Positions 35,675 to 45,247 of a DNA stretch of 64,000 bases are shown here, piece after piece. This stretch comes from Pedobacter hiemivivus (GTDB taxonomy: Bacteria; Bacteroidota; Bacteroidia; Sphingobacteriales; Sphingobacteriaceae): NCBI RefSeq assembly GCF_004331685.1, contig NZ_SJSM01000001.1:56993-120992 (forward strand), given 5' to 3'. The notes beneath the pieces are model-generated. The model was not told where the DNA came from and made no database searches. It saw nothing but the letters and a program-made list of their open reading frames with translations. The position numbers and the translations under genes are program-made. Numbering within the stretch: position 1 is the first letter of the stretch; each line of letters starts with the position of its first letter.

Positions 35675-37324
35675 TTAAAAGTCTTTATTTTGCGGGTATT
35701 TATCACCTGTAATAATCCGGTCGATTTGACTTTGCGGTATCGGCCTTAAAGTATGCTTTTCCTGGATGTTAGGCCCGGCATCAGGGTTGTACAGTTTCAC
35801 GCGCTCGACGAGTTTGTTTGTTCTTACGAGATCTAGCCAGCGTGTTTGCTCTCCGCACAACTCGCGAGCCCGCTCATCCAGAATATAGTCAAGCGTAACC
35901 TGTGCTGCTGTGATGGTCATTGCAGCGGCGTCACCACTGGGATAAGCTGCGCGTGCTCTCACAACATTGATATATTTTGCGGCATTGATATTGTCATTCA
36001 GATTAACGGCAGCTTCTGCAGCCAGCAGATAGGTTTCCGCCAAACGATAGACGATAATCGGTCTAATCGAGGGATCGTTAATGCCAGCCCGCTTTGTATC
36101 CTGATATTTAGTCATTGTTGGATACAACTGCAAGGTATAATTGCGCGGAGGAACCAATAAGTAGCGGCTTGCATTGACCTTAGCATTCGTCACATCTACC
36201 CCAGGCATATAAATAGCCGTATCACCCAAGGCATATTTAGGTACTCCATTGACCTTTGGAATTTTATCAGCCGAGTTAGATAACCAGACAGACTGAAAGG
36301 TTTTGTAGTACCTCGTATCGTTTGTTTTGTCAGCAAAGCAAACAGTTCCAAGCCAGCTGGTCAATTGAACACGGCCATATGGCCGGCCATAAGCCATAGA
36401 GCGAACGAGGCCAGGATAATTTTCATAACCCATTACGTAATGAAAATTCAATTCATTGCTAATAGCGTTATAAGTCAGGTTTGAGGTATGTTGAACGCTC
36501 CAAAGGACCTCCCGGCTGGCCTCATTGCCTTCTGCAAAAACGGAACCAAAATCAGGCAACAAACCAAGGTTTAAAGTCCCTATGTTATCAATTAGCGCTT
36601 TTGCGGTATTGTAAGCATTCTGAAAATCGTCTGCTTGTTTGGCAGATGAATAAGCTCTGGTCAAATAGACTTTCGCCAACAGATGCGACGCCGCAGCCGC
36701 GGTCGCCTTACCTGGCAACACGCCGTTCAGGGTCGGACTTGGAGGAAGAGCGGCAATCGCATCCTTCAAATCCTGCACAATGAAATTATAAACCTCCGCA
36801 ATTGGCGCTCTAGTCGCACTGGTGCTGGGTTCGCTGATAAAATTTTTGTTCAGGGTTACAGGTCCGAAAAATCTAACCAGCAAGAAGTAGTAATTGGCAC
36901 GGAGAAATTTGGCTTCTGCTACTTTCTGCTTAACGGTGTTGGCGTCAAGGCCAGTCACCGTTAAGCCATTATCAATGATGCCGTTGCAGGTATTGATGAA
37001 GGTATAACATGGATTCCAGACACCGGATAAAAATCCGCTGCTGGCGTCATAACTGCTTGAGTAAACGTTAAAGTTGGAGTTTCCGCCCCCTCCGGATCTA
37101 AACTCATCTGTTCCGGGTACGGTCATGGTCATCAGGTTTTCTGATCCCCATAAATTACGGTTGCCTGCGTACGCAGCATCAAGCCCAGATTGAAAACCTT
37201 GTGCGGTATTAAAGTATTGTGGTGTAAGTGATGATTTTGGATCTTCAATCAATTGCTTATTGCAACCGGAAATGACGATGGCTATTGACGTGATCGCCAA
37301 AATGCGATATAGAAATGACCTCAT
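35675..37324 (-). CDS. SusD/RagB-family substrate-binding lipoprotein
   Basis: Outer-surface glycan-binding partner of the SusC transporter. Seen: a lipoprotein signal with ISGC, an N-terminal SusD-like helical region containing FLRANYYFLLVRFFG, and a C-terminal RagB/SusD domain with RLAETYLLAAEAAVN and ERARELCGEQTRWLDLVR, typical of the family. Start: the frame extends to a TTG at 37336, but the ATG at 37324, 12 bp after the susC stop, is more likely. Length about 549. The substrate cannot be read from sequence. Confidence 0.93.
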   Translation of the reverse strand: MRSFLYRILAITSIAIVISGCNKQLIEDPKSSLTPQYFNTAQGFQSGLDAAYAGNRNLWGSENLMTMTVPGTDEFRSGGGGNSNFNVYSSSYDASSGFLSGVWNPCYTFINTCNGIIDNGLTVTGLDANTVKQKVAEAKFLRANYYFLLVRFFGPVTLNKNFISEPSTSATRAPIAEVYNFIVQDLKDAIAALPPSPTLNGVLPGKATAAAASHLLAKVYLTRAYSSAKQADDFQNAYNTAKALIDNIGTLNLGLLPDFGSVFAEGNEASREVLWSVQHTSNLTYNAISNELNFHYVMGYENYPGLVRSMAYGRPYGRVQLTSWLGTVCFADKTNDTRYYKTFQSVWLSNSADKIPKVNGVPKYALGDTAIYMPGVDVTNAKVNASRYLLVPPRNYTLQLYPTMTKYQDTKRAGINDPSIRPIIVYRLAETYLLAAEAAVNLNDNINAAKYINVVRARAAYPSGDAAAMTITAAQVTLDYILDERARELCGEQTRWLDLVRTNKLVERVKLYNPDAGPNIQEKHTLRPIPQSQIDRIITGDKYPQNKDF

Positions 37325-37336
37325 GTGTATTCTCAA

Positions 37337-40300
37337 TTAAAATGAAACATTCAAACCAAACAATAGTGATTTAACCGGGGGCGTGTCGACTGTAAGCGTA
37401 CCTTCCGATTCAGGATCAGCACCACTAAACCGGTTGTGCAATGGAGAAAATAAGATGATTGCATCGTTCAATGAGGCATGCACTCTCAAAGATTTTGCCT
37501 TGATCTTCGATGCGATTAACTGCGGGAATGTATAACCCAAACTGATTGTCCGGATTTTAAGATAGGACGCATCATAGTAACCCAATAAATCCCCATAAGC
37601 AGGTGATCCCACATTAAAATTAGGTTTTGGATATTTGTTTGCGTTATTTGATGGCGTCCAATACTCGACCCTTAAGTTGTTAGCCTTACCGTTAAGTGCG
37701 TTGACATTACTCGCGGGCTGTAACCAGGTGGCTATTTGTGTTCCTCCTACGCGGTAAGATCCGACAACTGCCAGATCAATGCCCCGGTAACTGAAGCGGT
37801 TGGTAAAGCCGCCCAGGAAATCAGGCTGCCTTGTACCCAAAATGGTACGGTCGTTAGCGTTGATCACACCATCTCCATTTAGGTCCGCCACCCTGATGGT
37901 ACCAATTACAGAGGCTGCTCCAGTCATGGTCAGATTAAGGCGCTTGGCTTCAGTTGAGTCGACTTTTGTATTTTGCCAGATACCTACCCGCTGGTAATTA
38001 TACAGTGAGTTTATTGGCGATCCGACAAATCTGTTATTGCCAACATCTTCGGTAACACCATCTTGTAATGCGATAATCTTATTGCGGTTTAATGTCATAT
38101 TGAAATTGGTGGTCCAACCAAAATCTTTCCTTGACTTTGCCCTAACATTTACCGAATTTATCGAAATTTCCAAACCTTTGTTTTCCGTTTTGCCTACGTT
38201 GGCCAGGAACTGTGAGGTATAGCCAGTGGTGATCGGGAGGTTTTGAGGAAGTATTAAATCATGTGTCTTTTGATGATAAACATCCACTGTACCGGTTATC
38301 CGGTCTTTGAACAAACCGAAATCCACACCAAGGTTCAATGATGCAGTGTACTCCCAACCTAGCTTCGGATTGGGTACATTATTGGGATAGGTACCGGTTA
38401 CGTTAGTTGTTCCGTAATTGTAATTAATTATCTTGAGACCGCCCAGCGTTTGATAAGGGCTAACCGCTGCATTACCAACAATGCCGTACCCAACACGAAG
38501 TTTCAAGCTAGATACAGCATGGATCTGTTTCATAAAATTTTCTTCGGAAATATTCCAGCCAACTGCCGCGGAAGGAAACAAATGATATTTATTTCCGGGA
38601 GCCAGCGTAGATGAACCGTCAGATCGCATCGTCAGCGTAAGCAGGTACTTACTGTTGTAGTCATAGTTAAGGCGGCCCATGAAAGAAACAATGGAGAATT
38701 TGGAGTATTCGCCTGTTCCCTTAAAATTAGATCCCAGTTCCGGATTGTAATATTGTACATCATCAGCCAGAATGCTGTTATAGGTTAGGGTCGTACTATA
38801 TTTGTTATCCTGCTGGTAACTGAAAAGTCCGGTGCCAGTAACATGGTGGTTTTCGGCAAATGTATTCTCGTAAACAATAAGGTTTTCCAGGGTAAAATTC
38901 CGATAATCATAATTACTGTTCCTGGCTGTTGACGGGCCGCTTAAATTTTGGAAAGTGGTACTGCCATAGAAGTCCCCGTAAGTCTCAGGTGTCAGTTCCA
39001 CGCCACCATTAAACCTATATTTAAGATGAGGTGTGAACTGTGCTTCGGCATACACGGTTGTGAAGGTGTTGTAACGGGTTCGGTTCTGAACCACGGCACC
39101 CGGAACAAGATTGGCAAGCGGATTGTAAATTAAAGAGCCACCACCAGGAAATGGAATCAGGTTACCTGCCGCATCGTATGGAACGGTCAGGGGGCTGGAT
39201 TGCAAAGCTTGAGATACTGGATTTATCCCCTCACCATTGGTCCTGCTAACTGAATTAAGTGAGCTGATTCCTACTTTAAAGATTTTTCCTAATTGCTGGT
39301 CGACACTCACCTTGAAACTAAAGCGATGAAAAGAAAGACCTGGAAAGACACCGGTTTCGCCAAAATAACCTGCCGAGATCGCATACTTTGTCTGTTCTGT
39401 ACCGCCCGACAAGCCCAACTGATGATTGGTCCGGAAACCATTCTTGAAGATCAGTTTTTGCCAGTTTGTATTGGTTCCGTTCTGTAAGCCGGCAAGCTCA
39501 GCTGGCAGAAAAGTTATGCCATCAGTGTAAAACTTTGGATCATCTATGCCGTTGTAGGGATTAGGCGCATTAAGTACATTCGGGTTGTTCGCATGGTAGT
39601 TTCCCCATTTTTTATAAATCTGATAATCCGCAGGCTCCATCACGTCGTAATATCCCAGGGCTTTCATCACTCCTGCATAGCTGCTGTAAGATATCACAGG
39701 CGCTCCCATTTTGCCGCGTCGAGTCGTAATGAGGATCACACCGTTCGCCCCTCTTGAGCCGTAGATTGCAGTTGCTGATGCATCTTTCAATATCTGAACG
39801 GACACCACATCATCCTGGTTCAGATCGTTGATATAAGTTCCGTTAAAAGGAATCCCGTCTACAACATAGAGAACATTATTACTGGCTCCTCCCTCTAGTG
39901 ATCGCTGTCCGCGAATGGATATAGACGGCTTCGCCCCAGGGTGGCTATTGCCGCCATTTTTTTGAATATCAAGGCCAGGTGCCTGGCTTTGAAGCGCACT
40001 AATTAAATTGCTCACAGGCACACTTTTCAACGCCTCTTCATTTACTGAGGCAATTGAGCCCGTCACATCGGCCTTTTTCTGAGAACCATAACCCACGACT
40101 ACCACATCATTCATTGTAGATACCTTTTCCTTTAACGTCACATCTATCTGCGTTCGGTTGTTAACGGCTATCTCCAATGTTTCATACCCTATGGCCGAGA
40201 AAATGAGGGTTTGGTTGCCATCCGGTAACTTTAAAGTATATGCACCATTGGAATCACTGTTGGTACCGATTGAGGTACCCTTTACCCTGACGGTAACTCG

Positions 40301-40726
40301 GGGCAGAGTTTCACCCTTAGCATCCCTGATGGTCCCTGTTACCACAATGCTAGCGACTACAGGGGGTTTTCTTTTGATCACAACTGTCTTCTCATAAAGG
40401 GTATAGGTAAGGGGTTGATCAGCAAAACATTTATCGAGAAAATCTTTCAGTTCTGCTTTTTTCACGGAAATACTTACCGGCTCGCTTTCGCTAATCATCG
40501 CTGAATTGTACAGGAAAGTATAGCCGGTTTGATGATGAAGTAATTCAAAAACCCGGGACAATGACGTATTGTTCACAGATATGCTGACCTGCTGGCCATA
40601 ACTTGCCGCGTTAACCTGCAAAATAGCAGCTAATAAAAATGGGATCGTAAGTTTCACTACCAGACCGATTTTTGATAACATACAGGATCCAGACCTGCAT
40701 GAAAATGCATGGAAAAATTTATACAT
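37337..40726 (-). CDS. SusC/RagA-family TonB-linked outer-membrane transporter with STN domain
   Basis: 1129 residues. Signal to about residue 41. STN (secretin/TonB N-terminal) domain about 47-118, which contacts FecR. CarboxypepD_reg-like beta domain 128-205 with the usual GTIRDAKGETL start. Plug from about 206 with the SusC signature VVVGYGSQKKADVTGSI, then a 22-strand barrel to the terminal Phe. Known: imports oligosaccharides with SusD. The STN domain and the adjacent FecR and sigma genes indicate trans-envelope signalling that induces the locus. It is separated from fecR by 137 bp containing a hairpin. Confidence 0.95.
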   Translation of the reverse strand: MYKFFHAFSCRSGSCMLSKIGLVVKLTIPFLLAAILQVNAASYGQQVSISVNNTSLSRVFELLHHQTGYTFLYNSAMISESEPVSISVKKAELKDFLDKCFADQPLTYTLYEKTVVIKRKPPVVASIVVTGTIRDAKGETLPRVTVRVKGTSIGTNSDSNGAYTLKLPDGNQTLIFSAIGYETLEIAVNNRTQIDVTLKEKVSTMNDVVVVGYGSQKKADVTGSIASVNEEALKSVPVSNLISALQSQAPGLDIQKNGGNSHPGAKPSISIRGQRSLEGGASNNVLYVVDGIPFNGTYINDLNQDDVVSVQILKDASATAIYGSRGANGVILITTRRGKMGAPVISYSSYAGVMKALGYYDVMEPADYQIYKKWGNYHANNPNVLNAPNPYNGIDDPKFYTDGITFLPAELAGLQNGTNTNWQKLIFKNGFRTNHQLGLSGGTEQTKYAISAGYFGETGVFPGLSFHRFSFKVSVDQQLGKIFKVGISSLNSVSRTNGEGINPVSQALQSSPLTVPYDAAGNLIPFPGGGSLIYNPLANLVPGAVVQNRTRYNTFTTVYAEAQFTPHLKYRFNGGVELTPETYGDFYGSTTFQNLSGPSTARNSNYDYRNFTLENLIVYENTFAENHHVTGTGLFSYQQDNKYSTTLTYNSILADDVQYYNPELGSNFKGTGEYSKFSIVSFMGRLNYDYNSKYLLTLTMRSDGSSTLAPGNKYHLFPSAAVGWNISEENFMKQIHAVSSLKLRVGYGIVGNAAVSPYQTLGGLKIINYNYGTTNVTGTYPNNVPNPKLGWEYTASLNLGVDFGLFKDRITGTVDVYHQKTHDLILPQNLPITTGYTSQFLANVGKTENKGLEISINSVNVRAKSRKDFGWTTNFNMTLNRNKIIALQDGVTEDVGNNRFVGSPINSLYNYQRVGIWQNTKVDSTEAKRLNLTMTGAASVIGTIRVADLNGDGVINANDRTILGTRQPDFLGGFTNRFSYRGIDLAVVGSYRVGGTQIATWLQPASNVNALNGKANNLRVEYWTPSNNANKYPKPNFNVGSPAYGDLLGYYDASYLKIRTISLGYTFPQLIASKIKAKSLRVHASLNDAIILFSPLHNRFSGADPESEGTLTVDTPPVKSLLFGLNVSF

Positions 40727-40782
40727 TTGGTTATGGGTTAATTTATAGTTGATCGTTTCAAGGATTATAATAAGTTGCTCAA

Positions 40783-40830
40783 AAGCCTAATTGGCTAAAA
40801 CCGGCGGCGCTGTCAACGCTTCCGGTTTTT
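40783..40830 (-). terminator. Hairpin between fecR and susC
   Basis: AAAACCGG (40797-40804) pairs with CCGGTTTT (40822-40829), with a smaller AGCC/GGCT stem beside it. On the minus strand this lies after fecR and before susC, so it probably partly separates their expression. Confidence 0.5.
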
Positions 40831-40863
40831 TTATTTCAGCAACTCTCATCGGAATTTGTAGCA

Positions 40864-42003
40864 CTACGGCATCACGATTACCCTCCTTCCTTCGATTTTA
40901 AAATGAATGGTACCGGTTAATTCAAGTGTGGTTAACAGTTGCGAAATGTCCTTAAACCTTGGTACCGTACCCCCGAAGTTTTGACTTTTCAGATTGCCTT
41001 TATAGCTGATATCTACATCATACCAGCGCGCTACCTTACGCATAATGGTTTCGATATTCTCGTTATCAAATTTGAAAAAACCATTTTTCCAGGCGATTAC
41101 ATTTTCTGCATTTACTGCATGAACCCGAAAATTTGATGCGCCGTTGTTTAAAACGCCCTGCTGGTTCGGCATCAGCATAGTGCTGCTGCCATCTTTACTT
41201 AACTTTACCGAGCCCTCAAGCAAGGTTGTTTCGATGGTATTTTCATCATTGTAAGCCATTATATTGAAATGAGTCCCTAAAACCTCTACTTTCATTCCCT
41301 TGAGCGCTACGCTAAAAGGCTCCTTGTTCTTCGCAACCTGAAAATAAGCCTCACCGGTTAATTCCACTTTTCTTTCTTTACCGCTGAAGGTAGTAGGATA
41401 TTTTAGTGATGAACCAGCATTGAGCCATACCGCTGTGCCATCGGCCAACGTAAGTTGATATTGACCACCCCGGGGTGTTTCTATAGTATTATAAATAACT
41501 GCATTTTGATCTGATGGATCTGTATTGTTTCCATATGCCAATTTGCCATCAGCAGATTTGCTTACTATTGATGCCCCTTCCCTGGATATAATTCCAGTTT
41601 GGGTATCGTCAAGATCTAATTTTTTACCATTGGCGAGCGTTAAAACGGCCCGGTTACGGCCGGGTGTTATTTTTGTGTTGATCGAAACAGACTGAACTAT
41701 TTGATGCTGATCTTTTTTATTCAGCCAAAACCATGTACCGGCGGCAAGGAATACAAGTACAAATGCGGCTGCAACCCAATAGTGGAAATTACTGCGGCGC
41801 TTTTTCCCTTCAGCCGATATTTGCGACCGTAGTTTTTTAAGCATCTGCTGCCTAACTTCGTCGGAAGTGCCCATTCCTACCGACCATTGTTTAACAGTCA
41901 GCTCGAAATCGTCATGGTAGTTTTCCAGCTGGGTCAATTCTTCAGCGGTACAATATCCCGACGCGCATTTCTCGAAAAGTGCTATAAATTGCTCTTTGGT
42001 CAT
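40864..42003 (-). CDS. FecR-family anti-sigma factor
   Basis: Inner-membrane regulator, 379 residues. A cytosolic N-terminal part (about 1-75) binds the sigma factor. A single membrane helix WVAAAFVLVFLAAGTWFWL follows at about 78-96, then a periplasmic FecR domain (about 170-265, with TPRGGQYQLTLADGTAVWLN) and a C-terminal STN-like DUF4974 part (FKFDNENIETIMRKVARWY). Known: transmits the substrate-bound state of the STN-type SusC to the sigma factor. Transcribed divergently from the sigma gene at 42433. Confidence 0.93.
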   Translation of the reverse strand: MTKEQFIALFEKCASGYCTAEELTQLENYHDDFELTVKQWSVGMGTSDEVRQQMLKKLRSQISAEGKKRRSNFHYWVAAAFVLVFLAAGTWFWLNKKDQHQIVQSVSINTKITPGRNRAVLTLANGKKLDLDDTQTGIISREGASIVSKSADGKLAYGNNTDPSDQNAVIYNTIETPRGGQYQLTLADGTAVWLNAGSSLKYPTTFSGKERKVELTGEAYFQVAKNKEPFSVALKGMKVEVLGTHFNIMAYNDENTIETTLLEGSVKLSKDGSSTMLMPNQQGVLNNGASNFRVHAVNAENVIAWKNGFFKFDNENIETIMRKVARWYDVDISYKGNLKSQNFGGTVPRFKDISQLLTTLELTGTIHFKIEGRRVIVMP

Positions 42004-42050
42004 AAATATTTTAATATAATTGGTACAGTGCTCGGCTGTAACGGCTTAAT

Positions 42051-42081
42051 TAAAAGTATAGAGACTTTTTTTAATGCCAAA
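42051..42081 (-). promoter_or_regulatory. Candidate promoter of fecR
   Basis: Minus strand: TTTG at 42081-42078, a 19-bp spacer, and TACTTTTA at 42058-42051, close to the Bacteroidota -33/-7 consensus. It lies 48 bp from the fecR ATG. Confidence 0.5.
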
Positions 42082-42432
42082 CTCACATACTATTCATATT
42101 TTTTTTGCATATTAATTAATGAGATGTGCAAAAGAAACGTCGGTTTTGCGATCCTATGAGTCTCGTGAAACAGTTTAAACCTCAAGTTGTAGACGCACAA
42201 ATTGTTCAATTTCTTGTCGATTTGTCTCATTTTTTTTGGCAGTGTAAATAATGACTAACCTTTTATCCATGCATTAAAAGCAACAAATCCCCTTTAAAAG
42301 TATTCAATTCATGTGTAAAGTAGGTGGGCTCGTATCCATCAGCCCGGGCGAACAACATTAAGCTAGATTAGGACAGGCGAGGCTGAATCAAAAATTTGAT
42401 TGATTTATTGTTAAATTAGCCTTACCAAATAT
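42082..42432. other. Divergent spacer between fecR and the sigma gene
   Basis: About 350 bp without a gene. TTTG at 42400-42403 with TAGCCTTA 18 bp on is a weak promoter candidate for the sigma gene. A GGGCT/AGCCC hairpin lies near 42327-42346. Nothing else stands out. Confidence 0.4.
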
Positions 42433-43023
42433 ATGCTTGACAGAAATACCCCCGATGATGAACTATGGGAAGCCATAAAGTTTGGAAGCGTCCCTGCTTT
42501 CGAATTGCTTTTCGATCGTTACTGGCAGGCAGTATATACTACGGCTTTTTCTTTTTTAAATGATACGGAAGCGGCGGCTGAAATTGCCAACGATACTTTT
42601 TTGAATATCTGGAGAAAGAAAGATACGCTGAGTATTAGCTCATTCAAAAATTACCTGACTACCAGCGCTCGCTATCATACCTATAAGGTACTAAAGGCTA
42701 AGAAAAAGATGCGTTTGTCTTATGTGGAAAATTACGACCAACTCCCTGTTTCCGAAATATTGGTGCAAAATGAGGGCGAAGAAAAAATCCGATATCTTAA
42801 CCTACAGGTGGATATAGAGCATGCTTTACTTAACCTGCCTAAGCGTTGCCGCGAAATTTTCCTTTTAAGTAGGATAACAAACCTTAGCAATGTCGAGATA
42901 GCCGAAAGACTCTCCATATCCCAACGAACGGTAGAAAACCAAATATGTATCGCTCAAAAATATCTACAGCATAACATCAAAAACATTGCACTAACATTGC
43001 TGCTTGCTGTTATTTTAAAATAA
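42433..43023 (+). CDS. ECF RNA polymerase sigma factor, FecI-like
   Basis: 196 residues. Region 2: AFELLFDRYWQAVYTTAFSFL and AAEIANDTFLNIWRKK (about 22-65). Region 4: LPKRCREIFLLSRITNLSNVEIAE with the recognition helix LSISQRTVENQI (about 135-180). A short hydrophobic tail ends the protein, common in Bacteroidota members. Known: such factors are held by FecR and released on substrate binding to SusC. Divergent from fecR, with which it forms the control pair of the 32-41 kb SusCD unit. Confidence 0.93.
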   Translation: MLDRNTPDDELWEAIKFGSVPAFELLFDRYWQAVYTTAFSFLNDTEAAAEIANDTFLNIWRKKDTLSISSFKNYLTTSARYHTYKVLKAKKKMRLSYVENYDQLPVSEILVQNEGEEKIRYLNLQVDIEHALLNLPKRCREIFLLSRITNLSNVEIAERLSISQRTVENQICIAQKYLQHNIKNIALTLLLAVILK

Positions 43024-43071
43024 TTACTCCCAATTATTTATATAAATTACCTTTCTCTTCCCTGATTATAA

Positions 43072-43644
43072 ATGGACAATCTTTTAAAATATATTCATTC
43101 GCTAACTCTATTTTCTGAGGAAAGTTGGGAATTGCTGCAACCTGCATTATCAAAAAAACAGTATAAGAAGAATGAATTTTTACTACATGAAGGACAGATC
43201 TGCAATTCTTTATTTTATATTGACTCGGGATACTGTAAAAGTTATTATGAAATTGACGGAGTAAAGAAAAACACAGCGTTCTTCTTTGAGAATGACATCG
43301 CAACAAACATCAACAGCTTTGGTAGCGGAGAAAAATCAGAATTTAATATCATTGCTTGTGAACCATTAACAGCCATAATATTTGACAAACAGAAATTATT
43401 TGAAGCTGCAAAACAAACAAACGAAATAGAAGCATTAGGACGCAATTGCATACGTCTATTCGCATCAAAACAAGAAGAATTTTCAACCTTGTTCAAACTC
43501 TATTCAGCTCAGGAACGCTTAAACTACTTAGAAGTCAACCATCCCGACATGGTGCAAAGAGTTTCACTTTCACAATTAGCATCATTTCTTGGCGTAGCAA
43601 GGGAAACATTAAGCAGGATACGAAAACGAAGAACCGCTGTATAA
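43072..43644 (+). CDS. Crp/Fnr-family transcriptional regulator
   Basis: 190 residues. N-terminal cyclic-nucleotide-binding-like beta-barrel (about 20-115, KKNEFLLHEGQICNSLFYIDSG) without an obvious cAMP-contact Arg set or Fnr cysteines. C-terminal winged helix with SLSQLASFLGVARETLSRIRKR (about 166-187), the Crp recognition helix. 48 bp after the sigma gene on the same strand, but its own promoter is likely. A near-ideal CRP-type palindrome starts four bases after its stop and precedes the VOC gene, which suggests a direct target and perhaps local control. Confidence 0.9.
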   Translation: MDNLLKYIHSLTLFSEESWELLQPALSKKQYKKNEFLLHEGQICNSLFYIDSGYCKSYYEIDGVKKNTAFFFENDIATNINSFGSGEKSEFNIIACEPLTAIIFDKQKLFEAAKQTNEIEALGRNCIRLFASKQEEFSTLFKLYSAQERLNYLEVNHPDMVQRVSLSQLASFLGVARETLSRIRKRRTAV

Positions 43645-43647
43645 TTT

Positions 43648-43663
43648 TGTGACGATTGTCACA
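43648..43663. promoter_or_regulatory. CRP-type operator between the Crp/Fnr gene and the VOC gene
   Basis: TGTGA-N6-TCACA, with six-base arms TGTGAC (43648-43653) and GTCACA (43658-43663). It matches the E. coli CRP consensus half-sites exactly. It overlaps the candidate -33 element of the VOC promoter (TTG 43656-43658), so binding there could block or alter that promoter. Confidence 0.7.
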
Positions 43664-43686
43664 GGATTAGCTCATACATATTTTTG
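43656..43686 (+). promoter_or_regulatory. Candidate promoter of the VOC gene
   Basis: TTG 43656-43658, a 20-bp spacer and TATTTTTG 43679-43686 (exact TAnnTTTG). The VOC start codon is 31 or 43 bp downstream. Confidence 0.55.
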
Positions 43687-43717
43687 ACCTTCGTAAAGAA
43701 CAAAAATAAATAAGCAA

Positions 43718-44152
43718 ATGTTAAAAGACATGGAGACAAGCAAACAACTATTAAGAAAAATTGACGAGGAAACCAACATCCTGACATGGTTTGAGATTCC
43801 TGTATCCGACATTGAAAGGGCAAAAGTTTTCTACGAAACCATTTTAGATATTGAAATGATTAAGAGAACAGATGGAAATGATGAAAGCGTTTTCTTTCCG
43901 TATAATCCAAATGTAATCCAGGCAACCTCAGGGAGGGTTACTGGTGTATTATCGAAATCAGAAAGGAATAGCCCCTCATCGCAAGGCACATTAATTTATA
44001 TCAATGCAAGTCCAAGTATTCAAACAGTCCTTGACAAAGTAGAGCAGGCAGGTGGAAAGATTATTGCACCTAAAATGCAAATTCCCCCAGGATTTATTGC
44101 CGTAATTATGGACTCCGAAGGAAACAGAATTGGATTACACGCTGAAAAATAA
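43718..44152 (+). CDS. VOC-family (glyoxalase-like) protein
   Basis: 144 residues, vicinal oxygen chelate fold. TWFEIPVSDIERAKVFYETIL (about 25-45, given in two parts by function: strand 1 and helix 1) and GFIAVIMDSEGNRIGLHA at the C-terminus are typical of the glyoxalase/bleomycin-resistance superfamily. A second ATG at 43730 is an equally good start. No assigned reaction. The last 84 bp are nearly repeated (80 of 84 bases) at 45160-45243, beyond the Pr6Pr gene. Preceded by a CRP-type site and a good promoter. Confidence 0.85.
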   Translation: MLKDMETSKQLLRKIDEETNILTWFEIPVSDIERAKVFYETILDIEMIKRTDGNDESVFFPYNPNVIQATSGRVTGVLSKSERNSPSSQGTLIYINASPSIQTVLDKVEQAGGKIIAPKMQIPPGFIAVIMDSEGNRIGLHAEK

Positions 44153-44359
44153 CTAACCATATAAGATTATCCAATTCAGTAACGTTAGTAATTCAAAAAC
44201 ACAATTACTTAGGATAACTAGGGAATAGAATAGGGTAAAATAATTTTCGGATTTTCTCGAACCAAGACGAAGGATAGACGAACCGAAGTCGGCGCAAGAA
44301 CAGCTACCCTCAGTACCTTTTTAAACCAAAACACTAAATAAAATCATACAAAAGGTTCT

Positions 44360-45007
44360 TCAAGTATTAGTGTTCCTTCGACTTATCGCTTTTGTAATTG
44401 CAATAAATAATTGTGATAGTAAGAAAAATCCAATAAATAAACCAATACAGTTTAAAAGCACTTTATTATATCCAAGGGTATTTACATCAATAAATGGATA
44501 AGGATAAAATCCAGATAATGCACCACGAAATAAAACGAAAATAGCATAAACCAAAGGATACAGCAGCCAGGGAAAAGCATTTTTCCATCCCAATCCGCTT
44601 TTGGGCGCAAATAAATACCAATACAAAATAAACAGTAATGGAATAACTACATGGAGTAGTTCATCTGCGACTCGTTGAGACCCTTCAGGGGACCACATTT
44701 GTCGCAATATTAAATTGTATAACAGTCCTACAACGGTAATGTTAATTGTAGTAGCGGTTAACACACTTGGTCGTGAAAAAAAAATGCCCCAGCGGGAATT
44801 CGGTTTCAACAAAAGAACAGTAAGACATAAAGCTACAAGAATATTGGTAAGGATAGTATAAAAACTAAAAAACCTAATGATGGTTTCTGACACTGATTCT
44901 ACTCTATTAAGAATAATAAGATATAATTGAAGTGCTACAGCGAACCATGTTATTGTCGCACCAATTATTAAAAAAGGTTGCTTTGCTTTTATTTGTTTTT
45001 TTTTCAT
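44360..45007 (-). CDS. Pr6Pr-family membrane protein
   Basis: 215 residues with six hydrophobic helices. Conserved features of the family are visible: FFSFYTILTNILVAL (helix 2), LLYNLILRQMW with the following DELLHVVIPLLFILYW, and YPLVYAIFVLFRGALSGFYPYPFIDV. Known: a FAR-17a/AIG1-like integral membrane family with no established bacterial function. It reads opposite to its neighbours and lies between the intact VOC gene and an 84-bp duplicate of that gene's end, so it looks like an inserted cassette. Confidence 0.88.
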   Translation of the reverse strand: MKKKQIKAKQPFLIIGATITWFAVALQLYLIILNRVESVSETIIRFFSFYTILTNILVALCLTVLLLKPNSRWGIFFSRPSVLTATTINITVVGLLYNLILRQMWSPEGSQRVADELLHVVIPLLFILYWYLFAPKSGLGWKNAFPWLLYPLVYAIFVLFRGALSGFYPYPFIDVNTLGYNKVLLNCIGLFIGFFLLSQLFIAITKAISRRNTNT

Positions 45008-45159
45008 ATTAGTTTTGAGAATAGTGTTGTCAAATGCTTTCCGCTAACGTTTTTGGTTTACGTTATGCCAAAAAGAAAACAGAACAGGAAACCCAGTAGA
45101 AATTTAGTAAAAAAGTTACGAACTTACAAGTTGCCAGAGGCATAACAAAAACCTATTGT

Positions 45160-45243
45160 TTGCACCTAAAATGCAAATTCAGCCAGGATTTATTGCCGTA
45201 ATTATGGATACCGAAGGAAACAGAATTGGATTACACGCTGAAA
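45160..45243 (+). pseudogene. 3'-end remnant of the VOC gene
   Basis: Matches 44064-44147 with four substitutions in 84 bases; similarity stops at the position of the VOC stop codon. The AraC start codon follows five bases later, so the AraC gene now uses this remnant as its leader. Confidence 0.9.
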
Positions 45244-45247
45244 TTTC

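Noticed and set aside
44153..44359. Possible small RNA or gene in the spacer before the Pr6Pr gene
   Set aside because: No open frame, hairpin with T tract or promoter that I could support.
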